Counted from the stretch's first letter, positions 41,241-51,008 are shown. The stretch: DNA of 64,000 nucleotides from Paenibacillus pabuli (GCF_023101145.1 NZ_CP073714.1:806001-870000); one strand, 5' to 3'. The notes: generated by a model not told the origin, from the sequence alone. Numbers and translations are program-made.

Positions 41241-42131
41241 ATGAAGCCTAATCATAGATCACATTCTTTTGGTTCAAGTGCATTTATTCAGACTCGCGAT
41301 GGTCGCAAGTTACATTATATGTCCAGAGGAGCAGGGGATCTGACCGTTGTATTTGAGTCCGGTATGGGCCTCTCGCGATCGACGTGGGGGTTGGTAGCAC
41401 CTGCAATTGCTGAACATGCGCGTGCCGTAGTATACGACAGGGCGGGTGCGGGACGAAGCGAATTCGATTCGGCTCCTCGCAATCTCCGCAGAATAGCAGA
41501 AGATCTTGACGATCTGCTGACTGGATTGGGGCCTGGTCCGTTTATATTGGTAGGGCACAGCTGGGGAGGACCCATTGTTCGTGCGGCAGCGGCCTCAAAT
41601 TTGTCCAGTATCAGAGGCATTGTGCTGGTGGATCCATCAGACGAGCATTGTGAGCTCTATTTCTCCAAAGCCGCCAAAATAAATTTTGCCTTGAATCGTT
41701 ATCTTATTCCATTCATGGCACGTACGGGGATATACAAGCTGCTAGGCAGGAGACCGGGAAGTGTGCAGCCTGATGATGTGGTCAGGGACCATCACGCGGA
41801 GGATTTCACTGTGCATGCTGCCAGGACCATGATTGCAGAATCGAAACCGTTTCTGGAAGACTTGGCGTCGCTGTTGGTTACTCCCCTCGATCTTGGTGAT
41901 CTGGAAGTTAGCATCATCTCAGGTACGAAAACAGGCCTGGGAGAACGTAAAATAAGACCTGCTATTATCGAGGCACACCGCAAGACTGTGAGTACTTTAA
42001 CAAATGCAAAATGGATCGGGGCCGATCAATCCAGCCATATGGTCATGTTTACAGACCCCCAGATTATTATTGATGAAATCGTGCGAATGGTAAATGATGC
42101 GAGCTCAGGCGCAAGAACAGAACAAAAGTGA
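41241..42131 (+). CDS. Alpha/beta hydrolase, probably iron-regulated
   Basis: 296-residue cytosolic hydrolase. Nucleophile serine in VGHSWGGP (near residue 109), oxyanion region VFESGMGLS, catalytic Asp likely in LVDPSDEH or later, and a late histidine in DQSSHMVMF. No signal peptide. The gene is alone behind a promoter carrying a Fur box, which suggests expression during iron limitation; a role such as siderophore ester cleavage is possible but only inferred. GGAGGGAAAG precedes the ATG. Confidence 0.85.
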   Translation: MKPNHRSHSFGSSAFIQTRDGRKLHYMSRGAGDLTVVFESGMGLSRSTWGLVAPAIAEHARAVVYDRAGAGRSEFDSAPRNLRRIAEDLDDLLTGLGPGPFILVGHSWGGPIVRAAAASNLSSIRGIVLVDPSDEHCELYFSKAAKINFALNRYLIPFMARTGIYKLLGRRPGSVQPDDVVRDHHAEDFTVHAARTMIAESKPFLEDLASLLVTPLDLGDLEVSIISGTKTGLGERKIRPAIIEAHRKTVSTLTNAKWIGADQSSHMVMFTDPQIIIDEIVRMVNDASSGARTEQK

Positions 42132-42194
42132 TACAATAAAAAGAAAAAGCAATGCTTGCATTGCCAACCAAGATAAGCGGAGTGTGGAGAAGAG

Positions 42195-43487
42195 ATGAAA
42201 CCAGTGGAACAGGAACCAACGGGAACTACCAATCCCGGTCGTGCCAGTGTTGGCATGGAGGATATTGTGCGTGCACATCATGTGCTGCGAGAAGTCATTG
42301 TAAGAACGCCGCTGCAGCGGGATGCTGTATTGTCTGCCAAATATAATTGTAATGTGTATCTTAAACGGGAAGACCTGCAGGTGGTGCGTTCGTTCAAAAT
42401 TCGTGGAGCATATAACATGATTCGCAGTCTGACGCCGGCTGAACTGGAGAAGGGCATTGTCTGTGCAAGCGCGGGCAACCATGCGCAGGGAGTTGCTTTT
42501 TCCTGTAACGCGCTGGGCATCCATGGCAAAATCTTCATGCCGAGCACAACGCCTAACCAGAAGGTGAAACAGGTACGTCGATTTGGCGGAAGTAATGTTG
42601 AAGTTGTGCTGACAGGTGATACGTATGACGATGCTTATGAAGAAGCTATGCGTGCGTGCAATGAACAGGGCATGACGTTTATCCATCCATTCGACCAGCC
42701 GAAGATCATCGCGGGTAATGGTACGGTGGCGATGGAAATCATGGAGAGTCTGGATGAAAAAGCGGATTATGTATTCGTCACCATTGGTGGCGGCGGTCTG
42801 GCTGCGGGTGTAGGAACTTACATGAAGACGGTTAGCCCGGAAACCCGCATCATTGGCGTTGAACCACTTGGCGCAGCTTCCATGAGTGAGGCGATGTTCC
42901 GCAAGCAGGTTGTCACGTTGGATGATATTGATAAATTCGTGGATGGAGCTGCGGTGAAACGCGTTGGTGACCTGACCTTCGACATCTGTAGTGGAACGCT
43001 GGATGACATTGTGAAGGTGCCTGAAGGCAAAGCCTGCACCACCATTTTGGAGCTATATAATGAAAACGCAATAGTTGTGGAGCCTGCTGGTTCTCTGGCG
43101 GTTGCTGCCCTGGAGCAGTATCGCGAACAGATCGCGGGCAAAACGGTGGTCTGTGTAATCAGCGGTGGCAACAATGATATCGATCGGATGCAGGAAATCA
43201 AGGAACGTTCGTTGATCTACGAAGGTCTGAAATATTATTTCATGGTCAATTTCCCACAGCGTGCGGGAGCTTTGCGTGAATTCCTTGTGGAAGTATTGGG
43301 ACCCAATGATGACATTGCCCGTTTTGAATATACGAAGAAGCACGATAAGGAAAATGGACCTGCCTTGGTGGGCATCGAGTTGATGTACAAGGAAGATTAC
43401 CAGCCGCTGATTGAACGTATGAATCGTAAAGGCCTCGCGTATACCGAGCTGAACAAAAATCTTAATCTGTTCAACATGTTAATCTGA
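42195..43487 (+). CDS. ilvA: Threonine dehydratase (biosynthetic)
   Basis: PLP enzyme that deaminates threonine to 2-oxobutanoate for isoleucine synthesis. 430 residues. The PLP lysine is in VRSFKIRGAYN (near residue 69), the glycine-rich phosphate loop is TIGGGGLAAGVG (near 196), and a single C-terminal regulatory ACT-like domain covers about 335-425, as in the short Bacillus IlvA. GTGGAGAAGAG precedes the ATG. No T-box leader is visible. The stop overlaps the next start (TGATG). Confidence 0.95.
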   Translation: MKPVEQEPTGTTNPGRASVGMEDIVRAHHVLREVIVRTPLQRDAVLSAKYNCNVYLKREDLQVVRSFKIRGAYNMIRSLTPAELEKGIVCASAGNHAQGVAFSCNALGIHGKIFMPSTTPNQKVKQVRRFGGSNVEVVLTGDTYDDAYEEAMRACNEQGMTFIHPFDQPKIIAGNGTVAMEIMESLDEKADYVFVTIGGGGLAAGVGTYMKTVSPETRIIGVEPLGAASMSEAMFRKQVVTLDDIDKFVDGAAVKRVGDLTFDICSGTLDDIVKVPEGKACTTILELYNENAIVVEPAGSLAVAALEQYREQIAGKTVVCVISGGNNDIDRMQEIKERSLIYEGLKYYFMVNFPQRAGALREFLVEVLGPNDDIARFEYTKKHDKENGPALVGIELMYKEDYQPLIERMNRKGLAYTELNKNLNLFNMLI

Positions 43488-44089
43488 TGAATAATTCCAA
43501 TATGAAGTCGGACCGTAGTGAGTCACAGCCTCTGTTGAGACCTGCTCGCAAGGAAGATGCCACACAAGTGATTCCTTTGCTCTATCAGGCTATTGATGAT
43601 ATTGCCTATGCTCTTGCTGGTGAAGGGGATCATGAGAAAGCGATGCAAATTTTGCAGCAATTCTATCTGCAGGAAGACAATCGAATCAGCTACCGTAACG
43701 TAACGGTTATGGAGCAGGATGAGCAAGTCGCAGGAATACTGGTGGCTTATGATGGAGGCGAGGCAGATCGTCTGGATCAGCCGATTCTGGAGCGACCTGG
43801 TCGGAGTACAGATGAGAAATATACGTTGGTCAAAGAAACCCGTCCCGGGGAGTATTATCTGGATACTCTATCCGTAAGTGAAGCGTATCAGGGACAAGGC
43901 ATCGGCAAGGCATTGATGGCTGCTTTTGAGCAGCGAGGCCAAGAGCTTGGTCACTCACAGGTATCCCTCATTGTTGAACGTGACAATGGCCGTGCCTTGA
44001 TGTTGTACGAACGCCAGGGTTATACCAAGGATGAAGTGATTGTCATTGCTGGACATGAGTACAGCCACATGGTCAAACCAATTCTGTAG
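43487..44089 (+). CDS. GNAT family N-acetyltransferase
   Basis: 200 residues. The GNAT acetyl-CoA loop is visible as YQGQGIGKALMAAFEQRGQELG (about 132-153), after the YYLDTLSVSEAY beta strand, and NGRALMLYERQGYTKDE follows near the C-terminus, the usual end of the fold. Substrate unknown. Overlaps the ilvA stop by 1 nt, so it is co-translated with ilvA. Confidence 0.9.
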   Translation: MNNSNMKSDRSESQPLLRPARKEDATQVIPLLYQAIDDIAYALAGEGDHEKAMQILQQFYLQEDNRISYRNVTVMEQDEQVAGILVAYDGGEADRLDQPILERPGRSTDEKYTLVKETRPGEYYLDTLSVSEAYQGQGIGKALMAAFEQRGQELGHSQVSLIVERDNGRALMLYERQGYTKDEVIVIAGHEYSHMVKPIL

Positions 44090-44142
44090 TCTTTCTGAGT
44101 TGGCCTGGACCAGTAAGATGCAATTCAACGATAGAATCAAAA

Positions 44143-44183
44143 AAAAGACCGACATGGGAGCGATCCTTGTCGGTCTTCTTTTG
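44143..44183. terminator. Bidirectional terminator after ilvA-GNAT
   Basis: AAGACCGACA (44145-44154) pairs with TGTCGGTCTT (44168-44177), flanked by A and T runs, serving also the converging gene at 44224. Confidence 0.85.
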
Positions 44184-44223
44184 CGTTCTTTATATGCTTT
44201 AGGTGATTAATGTCATGAATCAT

Positions 44224-45189
44224 TTAATAGCCGGCATCTGCCCCGGTTGGAACATTCAGCTGCAGCCATTTCTCCACCGCAGCTGTTTTCTCATAATTAG
44301 ATTCCTTAACCACATCCATAAAGGCATTCAGTTTAGTGAGGAATTCACTATCGACGGATGCAAGACGCTGCAACACCCCGTTGTATCCTCTCTGGGCGTT
44401 CGCAACCATTTTGTTCGTTTCATAATCAAACAGTGGTGTGTTGTTTAGGCCATAAAAGGTATATAGGGTATAACTGTTCAACAGATTCTGCACCTGCTTG
44501 GCCCGGTTGGATTTCGGATAGAGTTCCAGGAATTTTTCCTGGCTGAGTGCTCGAAGGAGAATTTCCTGATAGCCAATGACCAGAGCTCCGTCATCCGCAG
44601 GCAAGTTTTTCGTTTCCTTCGTCATGATCATGATGTAGCTGGAGATATCTTCTGTAATATCAGAGGTATATTTTACAAATGCCGCATAATTCATGATGGG
44701 ATAGAGGGCGCCTTCCAGCATGACGAGGCGATAGCCGCTGTCACGGGCTTCTTTTAACAGTGCACGCAGATCGGAATCCTGGGTACGCTCCATGAGTTTG
44801 GTGAAACTGTCGTTTGTTTGGTATGCCTTGAGCATTTTGTCCTGAACGTTAGGAACGAGCAAGCGGTCCGTCATGGAGGTTAAAGCCTTCAGCCGTGCAT
44901 TCTCCAATTGAAGCGCCATCAGGGTGGCGTGATGCTTTGTTACTTTTTTGATATTGGATTCCAGATAGGTGTCAGCGGCGGGAAGACCGTTCTTTTTTTT
45001 GAGCATGGACTGAAAGGTTTTATATATGGCGGTTGAACTGCTGGTGGTTACTTTGGTATCCGGGCTCGAAGGGGCTGCGGCAGCGAGTTCAGGTGTAACT
45101 GCAGTTCCTGTGACGATTGCAGCAAGGGTAGCGACGGTGATGAAGAAACGAATCCCTTTGCGTTGGCTGGATAAATACGATGATGTCAT
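44224..45189 (-). CDS. Secreted protein of unknown function
   Basis: 321 residues. An N-terminal signal peptide (basic start, hydrophobic stretch about 14-32, cleavage near LAAAA-P) indicates export. The mature part is mostly predicted helix with many Lys, Leu and Tyr and no cysteine; no known catalytic motif is visible. GGGAGGTT lies 9 nt before the ATG at 45189. It is divergent from the repeat surface protein at 45507 and may share its promoter region, but no functional link can be shown. Confidence 0.75.
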   Translation of the reverse strand: MTSSYLSSQRKGIRFFITVATLAAIVTGTAVTPELAAAAPSSPDTKVTTSSSTAIYKTFQSMLKKKNGLPAADTYLESNIKKVTKHHATLMALQLENARLKALTSMTDRLLVPNVQDKMLKAYQTNDSFTKLMERTQDSDLRALLKEARDSGYRLVMLEGALYPIMNYAAFVKYTSDITEDISSYIMIMTKETKNLPADDGALVIGYQEILLRALSQEKFLELYPKSNRAKQVQNLLNSYTLYTFYGLNNTPLFDYETNKMVANAQRGYNGVLQRLASVDSEFLTKLNAFMDVVKESNYEKTAAVEKWLQLNVPTGADAGY

Positions 45190-45506
45190 CCGTGTGAACC
45201 TCCCGTAGTTATAGAGTGATAGGTTTTCATCTGCTAGTCACTTTACATTAAACGAATTTGGGAAGGATGTTGTTGCGGAATAATGACAAATTCTTCTGTT
45301 ATTTTTAACCTTTGGAGGGTAGATGGCGTGGGGACATTTCTGCGAAAATATTTTTTGTGGGATTGGAAACTTTTACTCATGTTCATACGTCTTAGATGTG
45401 CACAGGAAATTACAGGAATAAAATGAAATTCAGCAACGATTACATTTCAACTTAAATAATGAAGAGAATGGGGATATTGGATATGAAGAAAGCAGGAGGA
45501 CGTCAA

Positions 45507-48500
45507 GTGAAAAAGGTGATGTCAGCACTGGCCGTATCAGCCATGTTGATGTCTGCACTTCCAACGTCAGTTATGGATGCAGCTGCAAGAATCAGCATTT
45601 ATATTAACGATGCGGAGCTCTCGTCCGCACAGGCACCTGTCATGAAAGGTGGACGTGTACTGGTTCCATTGCGCTCCATTTTTGAAGGATTAGATGCGAC
45701 AGTAAAGTACACCAATAAAACTAAAACGATCACGGCGAACCGGGGAGATCAGGAAGTATCACTGAAACTGGGTTCCAAAACGGCTTACATTAACGGAGAA
45801 GCGGTAGCGCTGGATGTACCTGCAAATACCATCAAGGGAAACACAATGGTTCCGATTCGTTTTGTCAGTGAAGCTTTTGGGGAGAAAGTATTCTGGAATT
45901 CCCGTAATCAGCGGGTAGATATCAAAACAACGTCCACTCCTCCTGTGGATGAGACGAAATATGCAGCATGGAACATTTATGGTTCTGTATCCGGGAGTAA
46001 TGGGGATGGCCGTGACCTGACTGTAAGCTTCACACGTCCGACATCTGAAAAGGCTGTATCCGCATATCGGATTATGCTGGTAAAAACGCGTGATGTGAAC
46101 AGTTTCAATGAGTCTGCGGCAGCGGCAGTACCATCTAGTAATTACACTTCCATTTCTCCAAATGGCACCGATCCAAGATTGACATTGAATGCCCAGACAC
46201 GTGACGTGAACGGGGATCTGTTGAATTCCAATGAAACCTATCGATTGTATGTACTTACGGTGGGGAACAGCAACAACAGCTACAAAAATCAGCTTGCCTG
46301 GTCTACCCAGTCCATAAAACTAAACAATGTGAAAACGACGGTGCAGCCTGTCACAGGCCTGCGGATCGCAGATATCAGCGACTACGGAGATGGACGTGAT
46401 CTGGAAATTAACTTCACACAGCCGAGCACCACATCGAATATTACGTATTACCGTGCTTTTGTAGTTAAGGCGAAAGATGCTTCTTCATTCAATCTGACTA
46501 CGGCCAATAATGTGTCCAGTTCCAATTCAACCATTATCTACAAAGGCAACAGCACAGCGGTTAAAACCCAGCTCAGTTCCTCGACCCGTGATACATCCGG
46601 GGAATTGATCAAAAACGGCACATCCTATGTCGTCTACATTGTATCCGTGAGTTCCAATGCGGCAATAGCAGACAATAAACTTTCCGCTGTATCCTCTTCA
46701 CTCACGCTTGGCGTAAACACAGCAACGGCACCAGTTATCACATCAGTGAAAGATAATTCGGATTATGGAGACGGCCGTGACATTCAGGTGAGCTTCAACC
46801 GTTCATCCGATGAATCCAAAGTGGCTAGTTATCGAATTTTCGTGGTGCGGAACTCGGTATCCAGCAGCTTTAATCTGACTACGGCGAGCAATCTGTCTTC
46901 CAGCTTGTACTATACTGTGAACAAAACAGGCAACAACATTACAACCACGCTGCCATCATCTATGAAGGACACAAGCGGGTATAACGTAACGAATCTGCAA
47001 GACTACCGGATCTACGTTATGGCAGTGGGTAACCAGCAGAATAGTTATACCAATGCGCTGTCTTCCTCGTCGACGCTGTTGAGACTGACAACAAATAGCA
47101 ATGCCGGAGTTGCAAGCAACATCGGGGTGGCTGATGTGAGTGATTACGGCGATGGTCGTGATCTCCGGGTTTCGTTTAATAGAGCATCGGATGAATCTAA
47201 CGTTTCTGCGTATCGGGTATATGTGGTTCGTTCCGGCAATGCAGGCAGCTTCACACTGAGCGCGGCTAACGCATCGAACAATTATTATCAGGTGAACAAG
47301 ACGGGTGGAAATCAGTCATTTACTCTTCCGAGCAATACGGTGGATACTAACGGTTACACAGTTTCCAATAACAATAACTATCGCGTGTTTGTCCTGTCGG
47401 TAAGCACAAGCGGGAACTCCAGCCAGAACGCGTTGTCCTCGTATTCTTCACAAATTACGCTGACAGCCAATGCAGCTGTGACTGCACCGAGCAATGTGGT
47501 GGCAACGGATATTGGGGATAACGGCAATGGTAGTGATCTGCGTGTGACATTCAATCGTTCGACAGATGAGACGAATGTGAGTCACTATCGGGTGTTTGTG
47601 GTGAAATCGACAAATACGAGCTTTAATCTGACATCTGCGAACTCAGTTAGCAGTGCGAATTATAAGTATGTAAGCAAAAATGGAAACAACCAGACTGTTA
47701 ATTTTACAAATGAGAAAACCGTGGACGGCAGTGATATTGTGAATGGTGTGGGCTATCGTGTGTATGTCATGGCAGTGAATAACAACGCTTCTCTTGCCAA
47801 TGCATTGTCTTCAGGCTCGGGAGTAATCACATTGACTTCCAATACGGCTGTAGCCGCAGTGAGTAATGTAAGTGCAACTGCGAAAAACCAAGGACAAGCG
47901 GGAGATGCTTCGGATGTATCTATAAGCTTCGACAAGGCATCTAGTGAAAATGGGATTTCGGGTTACAAAGCTTTTATTGTTCCAGAAAGCCAAGTGAGCA
48001 CTTTCGATACGACTTCTGCTCTGGGAATTAATTACTTTGTTACAATTCCAAAAAATACTTCGGGTAATCAAATCAGATTGAATACTGGTCATCGAGATAT
48101 CAATAATGAAGTACTTGTTCCGGGGAAGAAATACAGAATATTTGTGTTATCCGTTTCCGACAGCAGTTCGCGTTCCTCAAATCTATCGACCTTTTCTAAT
48201 GAGTTTAGTGTACTCCCTAAACCAGCGGAACCTGTTACAGTTTTGGCAGCAACAAATGTGACTGCATCACAGAATACCTCAGTTGTTGGGGCTGCAATTG
48301 ATTTGACTTTCGATAAACCTCAAGATTTGAAGGGTGTTTCAAGCTACGCAATATATGTAGTGAAATCAACACCTAATACAAAATTTGATCTTGCCGCTGC
48401 AAACGCAAAAACACCAACTGCATCTTTGGATGCATCAGATGCATCATCAATAAGGATTGATTCTTCTAAAAAGGACAGTGATGGAGTAAATATTGCACTG

Positions 48501-48662
48501 GGTGAAACGTATAACGTGTATATTCTTTCTGTAGCTAACCAGAAGGATGCTACAATTAATGCTCTATCTAGTGCCTCAAATTCTGTAACACTTAAAGCAC
48601 TAGATACTGCACCTGTTCAGACTACAGAACCAACTACAGTAGTAACGCCAGAATCAATCTAA
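45507..48662 (+). CDS. Large secreted surface protein: copper-amine-oxidase-type N-domain plus seven ~125-residue repeats
   Basis: 1051 residues from GTG 45507, chosen because AGGAGGACG lies just upstream and the product then begins with a clean signal peptide (MKKVMSALAVSAMLM...). Residues about 28-150 match the copper amine oxidase N-terminal-like domain (VLVPLRSIFE, MVPIRFVSEAFG), a cell-surface module common in Paenibacillus. Seven fibronectin-like repeats follow, each opening with a GDGRDL..(S/N)F-type motif at about nt 46003, 46386, 46766, 47149, 47523, 47891 and 48290. The last two repeats are more diverged and more AT-rich. A Thr/Pro tail ends the protein. No sorting signal seen; wall attachment is unclear. 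Confidence 0.85.
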   Translation: MKKVMSALAVSAMLMSALPTSVMDAAARISIYINDAELSSAQAPVMKGGRVLVPLRSIFEGLDATVKYTNKTKTITANRGDQEVSLKLGSKTAYINGEAVALDVPANTIKGNTMVPIRFVSEAFGEKVFWNSRNQRVDIKTTSTPPVDETKYAAWNIYGSVSGSNGDGRDLTVSFTRPTSEKAVSAYRIMLVKTRDVNSFNESAAAAVPSSNYTSISPNGTDPRLTLNAQTRDVNGDLLNSNETYRLYVLTVGNSNNSYKNQLAWSTQSIKLNNVKTTVQPVTGLRIADISDYGDGRDLEINFTQPSTTSNITYYRAFVVKAKDASSFNLTTANNVSSSNSTIIYKGNSTAVKTQLSSSTRDTSGELIKNGTSYVVYIVSVSSNAAIADNKLSAVSSSLTLGVNTATAPVITSVKDNSDYGDGRDIQVSFNRSSDESKVASYRIFVVRNSVSSSFNLTTASNLSSSLYYTVNKTGNNITTTLPSSMKDTSGYNVTNLQDYRIYVMAVGNQQNSYTNALSSSSTLLRLTTNSNAGVASNIGVADVSDYGDGRDLRVSFNRASDESNVSAYRVYVVRSGNAGSFTLSAANASNNYYQVNKTGGNQSFTLPSNTVDTNGYTVSNNNNYRVFVLSVSTSGNSSQNALSSYSSQITLTANAAVTAPSNVVATDIGDNGNGSDLRVTFNRSTDETNVSHYRVFVVKSTNTSFNLTSANSVSSANYKYVSKNGNNQTVNFTNEKTVDGSDIVNGVGYRVYVMAVNNNASLANALSSGSGVITLTSNTAVAAVSNVSATAKNQGQAGDASDVSISFDKASSENGISGYKAFIVPESQVSTFDTTSALGINYFVTIPKNTSGNQIRLNTGHRDINNEVLVPGKKYRIFVLSVSDSSSRSSNLSTFSNEFSVLPKPAEPVTVLAATNVTASQNTSVVGAAIDLTFDKPQDLKGVSSYAIYVVKSTPNTKFDLAAANAKTPTASLDASDASSIRIDSSKKDSDGVNIALGETYNVYILSVANQKDATINALSSASNSVTLKALDTAPVQTTEPTTVVTPESI

Positions 48663-48770
48663 ATTATGTAATTTTAAAAAGCTCCTTACTTCTAATGAAG
48701 TGCACCCCTTAGAATAGACATTGGAAAAACCCCTGGGTTTAGCCGATGAAATTCTAGGGGGTGCATTTTT

Positions 48771-49097
48771 ATGACGATTAAAGGACAAAAGTTTAAAACG
48801 TATTCAGAGAAGTTAAAAAAAGAGGCTATTCGTTTGCATACGGTTGAGGGGTGGACTTACCGAAAGATAAATGAACATTTGGGAATTCATGACCCGGGAC
48901 GAATGAAGCGCTGGATGCGAAAACACCGGGAACAAGGCGAGTTTGGACTGTTGGATCAACGAGGTCGCCGAAAAGAATACATGGATCAAGACCGCTATGT
49001 GCAAAACCTGAAACGGGAGAATGAGTTGCTAAAAAAGTGCTTGGTAACCTGGAAGGAGGAAGCAAACAAGAAAGATTTCAGATCATGGAAAAAGTAG
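48771..49097 (+). CDS. IS3-family transposase OrfA (helix-turn-helix)
   Basis: 108 residues with an N-terminal helix-turn-helix (YSEKLKKEAIRLHTVEGWTYRKINEHLGI) and a C-terminal coiled-coil-like segment (QNLKRENELLKKC), the leucine-zipper region typical of OrfA. The frame overlaps orfB, which lies in the -1 phase. A ribosome site TAGGGGGTGC is 8-10 nt upstream. Confidence 0.9.
   Translation: MTIKGQKFKTYSEKLKKEAIRLHTVEGWTYRKINEHLGIHDPGRMKRWMRKHREQGEFGLLDQRGRRKEYMDQDRYVQNLKRENELLKKCLVTWKEEANKKDFRSWKK
49031..49037 (+). promoter_or_regulatory. -1 frameshift heptamer of the IS
   Basis: A AAA AAG in the orfA reading phase (codons CTA AAA AAG at 49029-49037), the canonical slippery site for making the IS3-family OrfAB fusion transposase. 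Confidence 0.8.
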
Positions 49098-49921
49098 CGG
49101 CATACGGTGATATCCAGAAACTATGCCATGTGTTTGGCGTGTCCCGGAGTGGGTTTTATGCCTATGTAAAACGTAAACGAATCGATCGCGATGCAAAGGC
49201 GAAGAAGCAGGTGCTTCAAACGTATCAACGATATGAAGGCAAATATGGTTATCGACAGCTCCAGTTGTTCCTTTGGCAAGATCAAGGGATTTGGATGAAC
49301 CACAAAAAGGTGCTCCGCCTGATGCAAATGCTCGGTATTCAAGCCAGAATTCGTCGTAAACGACGCTCCAGCAGCTCGTATGCACCTGCGCAGCGTGTAG
49401 CAGAGAACCTGTTGAAGCGAGATTTCAGTGCAGAAAAACCGAATCAGAAATGGGTAACGGACATTACCCAGTATCGTGTGGGAGAGCGCTGGATATATCT
49501 TTCAGCCATAAAGGATCTGTTTAATAACGAGATTGTGGCTTACGAAATGGGCGAACGTAACGACAATGATCTCGTGCTCCGCACATTCAGCAAAGCGTTT
49601 GCGAAGCAAAAAAACGTGACCGGACTGGTCGTTCACAGCGACCAGGGGTTCCAGTACACGTCTCATGCTTACCACGACATGCTGCCAAAGGTTGGCGCCC
49701 GAATCAGCATGTCTCGCCGAGGGAATTGTTATGACAATGCCTCGATGGAGAGTTTCTTCTCGCATCTCAAAACGGAAGGACTCTATCCTTATCATATCCG
49801 AACGCTTACCGAAGCACAAAGCAAAATTGAAAAATATATCCGTTTTTACAACCGAAAACGGCCACAACGGAAACTAAAGAAACTGACGCCGGTAGAGTAC
49901 CGACGCCAGTTTGCAGCCTAG
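49037..49921 (+). CDS. IS3-family transposase OrfB (DDE integrase domain)
   Basis: Frame of about 294 residues in the -1 phase relative to orfA, expressed mainly as the OrfAB fusion; a free start is not needed. The rve catalytic domain shows WVTDITQY (Asp), VVHSDQGFQYTS (Asp) and NCYDNASMESFFSHLKTE (Glu) for the DDE triad, then FYNRKRPQRKLKKLTPVEYR. No disrupted residues are seen. Confidence 0.92.
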   Translation: MLGNLEGGSKQERFQIMEKVAAYGDIQKLCHVFGVSRSGFYAYVKRKRIDRDAKAKKQVLQTYQRYEGKYGYRQLQLFLWQDQGIWMNHKKVLRLMQMLGIQARIRRKRRSSSSYAPAQRVAENLLKRDFSAEKPNQKWVTDITQYRVGERWIYLSAIKDLFNNEIVAYEMGERNDNDLVLRTFSKAFAKQKNVTGLVVHSDQGFQYTSHAYHDMLPKVGARISMSRRGNCYDNASMESFFSHLKTEGLYPYHIRTLTEAQSKIEKYIRFYNRKRPQRKLKKLTPVEYRRQFAA

Positions 49922-50090
49922 GGTCTTTTTATAATGTCTACTAAATGGGGTCTTGACCATAACGAAGGGAGCTTTTTTTATGTCAAATTTGAAATCCTGT
50001 CACCAAAAAGGTTCCTTTGGTCGTTGCAGCCATGGGTCAAACCAAAGGATAATAGGAGAAAGAAGAGCATGATCCGAAAGGAATGATGGG

Positions 50091-51008
50091 ATGCTTGCAT
50101 TTCGATTAACCGGCCTGCCGGATTCCCGGTTGCCTCTATATCTGTATTGTGTGGGGACACAAGAAGAGAAAGTTCAGTTTAGACCGGATGGATTTCCGGT
50201 GTATCAGCTTTTTTTGTTACGCAGCGGCAAGGGGGAATTTAAGGTACCAGGTGAAGGAGCGTGGACAGTGTCCGCGGGTGAATTGTTCGTGATGGAACCA
50301 GGGTTGGCCCATGAGTATGTTTCGCATTCCAAAACAAACGGAGAGCTTGGATATATCGGCATTGGTGGAGATGCGGCGGGAGCGGTGCTTCGGTCGGCGG
50401 GACTGCTGCCGATGAGGCCATGGCGCTTGTCGGAATTTGAACAGTTTTGGTCACGTGTTACGGACATCTGGCACTCGCTGGACAATGGGATGACTGAAAT
50501 GTGGAACAGCTCAGCGGTCATCTACCAGCTTGTTCTGGACCTGTCGCGGTCCATCCACCCGCTGCATGATGAGACAGAAAAGCGAGAAGCAAGGAGTAGG
50601 TCGTTAACACGTTCTGAGCGCGAGTCGGAATCGGCAAATGAAGCATTCAACCGAGCAGTATCGCTGATGCATATGCACTACCAGGATGATCTGCTGCTGA
50701 AGCATGTAGCTGAAGCCGTTGGATATTCGGTGCAGCATCTGAACCGATTATTTCACCAGAGACATGGGGTGACAGGACATCAGTACATGCAGCGATTGCG
50801 ATTGCAGAAGGCTTCCGAATGGCTGGACAAGCACCCACGAGCAAGTGTAAGAGAAGCTGCAGAGACGGTTGGTATGGAAGTGAACTACTTTATCCGCATG
50901 TATAAGCGAGAATTCGGAGAGACACCGGGCAAGGAGATCAAGCATCGCATTCAGCTCAAAATGGAGACAGACTCTACGGGCCCTGTGGATCATCTATATG
51001 AAGTATGA
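50091..51008 (+). CDS. AraC-family transcriptional regulator
   Basis: 305 residues. The N-terminal part (about 10-100) is cupin-like, with FPVYQLFLLRSGKGEFKVPG and GELFVMEPGLAHEY, probably a ligand-sensing domain. The C-terminal ~100 residues hold two helix-turn-helix motifs (LLKHVAEAVGYSVQHLNRLFHQRHG and SVREAAETVGMEVNYFIRMYKREFG) ending PGKEIKHR. A charged linker near 165-185 joins them. AAGGAATGATGG precedes the ATG. Its target genes are not evident from context; the upstream IS may affect its transcription. Confidence 0.9.
   Translation: MLAFRLTGLPDSRLPLYLYCVGTQEEKVQFRPDGFPVYQLFLLRSGKGEFKVPGEGAWTVSAGELFVMEPGLAHEYVSHSKTNGELGYIGIGGDAAGAVLRSAGLLPMRPWRLSEFEQFWSRVTDIWHSLDNGMTEMWNSSAVIYQLVLDLSRSIHPLHDETEKREARSRSLTRSERESESANEAFNRAVSLMHMHYQDDLLLKHVAEAVGYSVQHLNRLFHQRHGVTGHQYMQRLRLQKASEWLDKHPRASVREAAETVGMEVNYFIRMYKREFGETPGKEIKHRIQLKMETDSTGPVDHLYEV

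Larger units (their letters stand above)
48696..49959 (+). mobile_element. Complete IS3-family element, IS150-like
   Basis: 1264 bp. Terminal inverted repeats are imperfect, sharing ACCCC, TTAG, TAGACATT, AAAAA and CCC in order at both ends, and begin TG / end CA. A 3-bp duplication TAA flanks it (48693-48695 and 49960-49962). It carries two overlapping frames, orfA and orfB, with a frameshift heptamer. Both frames are intact, so the element may be active. Confidence 0.88.
48676..49980 (+). terminator. Terminator of the surface protein gene, split by an insertion sequence
   Basis: Left arm AAAAAGCTCCTT (48676-48687) and right arm GAAGGGAGCTTTTTTT (49964-49979) would pair with a T run if the IS and one target duplicate were removed. 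The IS sits in the loop. Confidence 0.75.

Noticed and set aside
42132..42194. T-box or attenuator leader for ilvA
   Set aside because: Only 63 nt separate the genes and no T-box motif or terminator is present.
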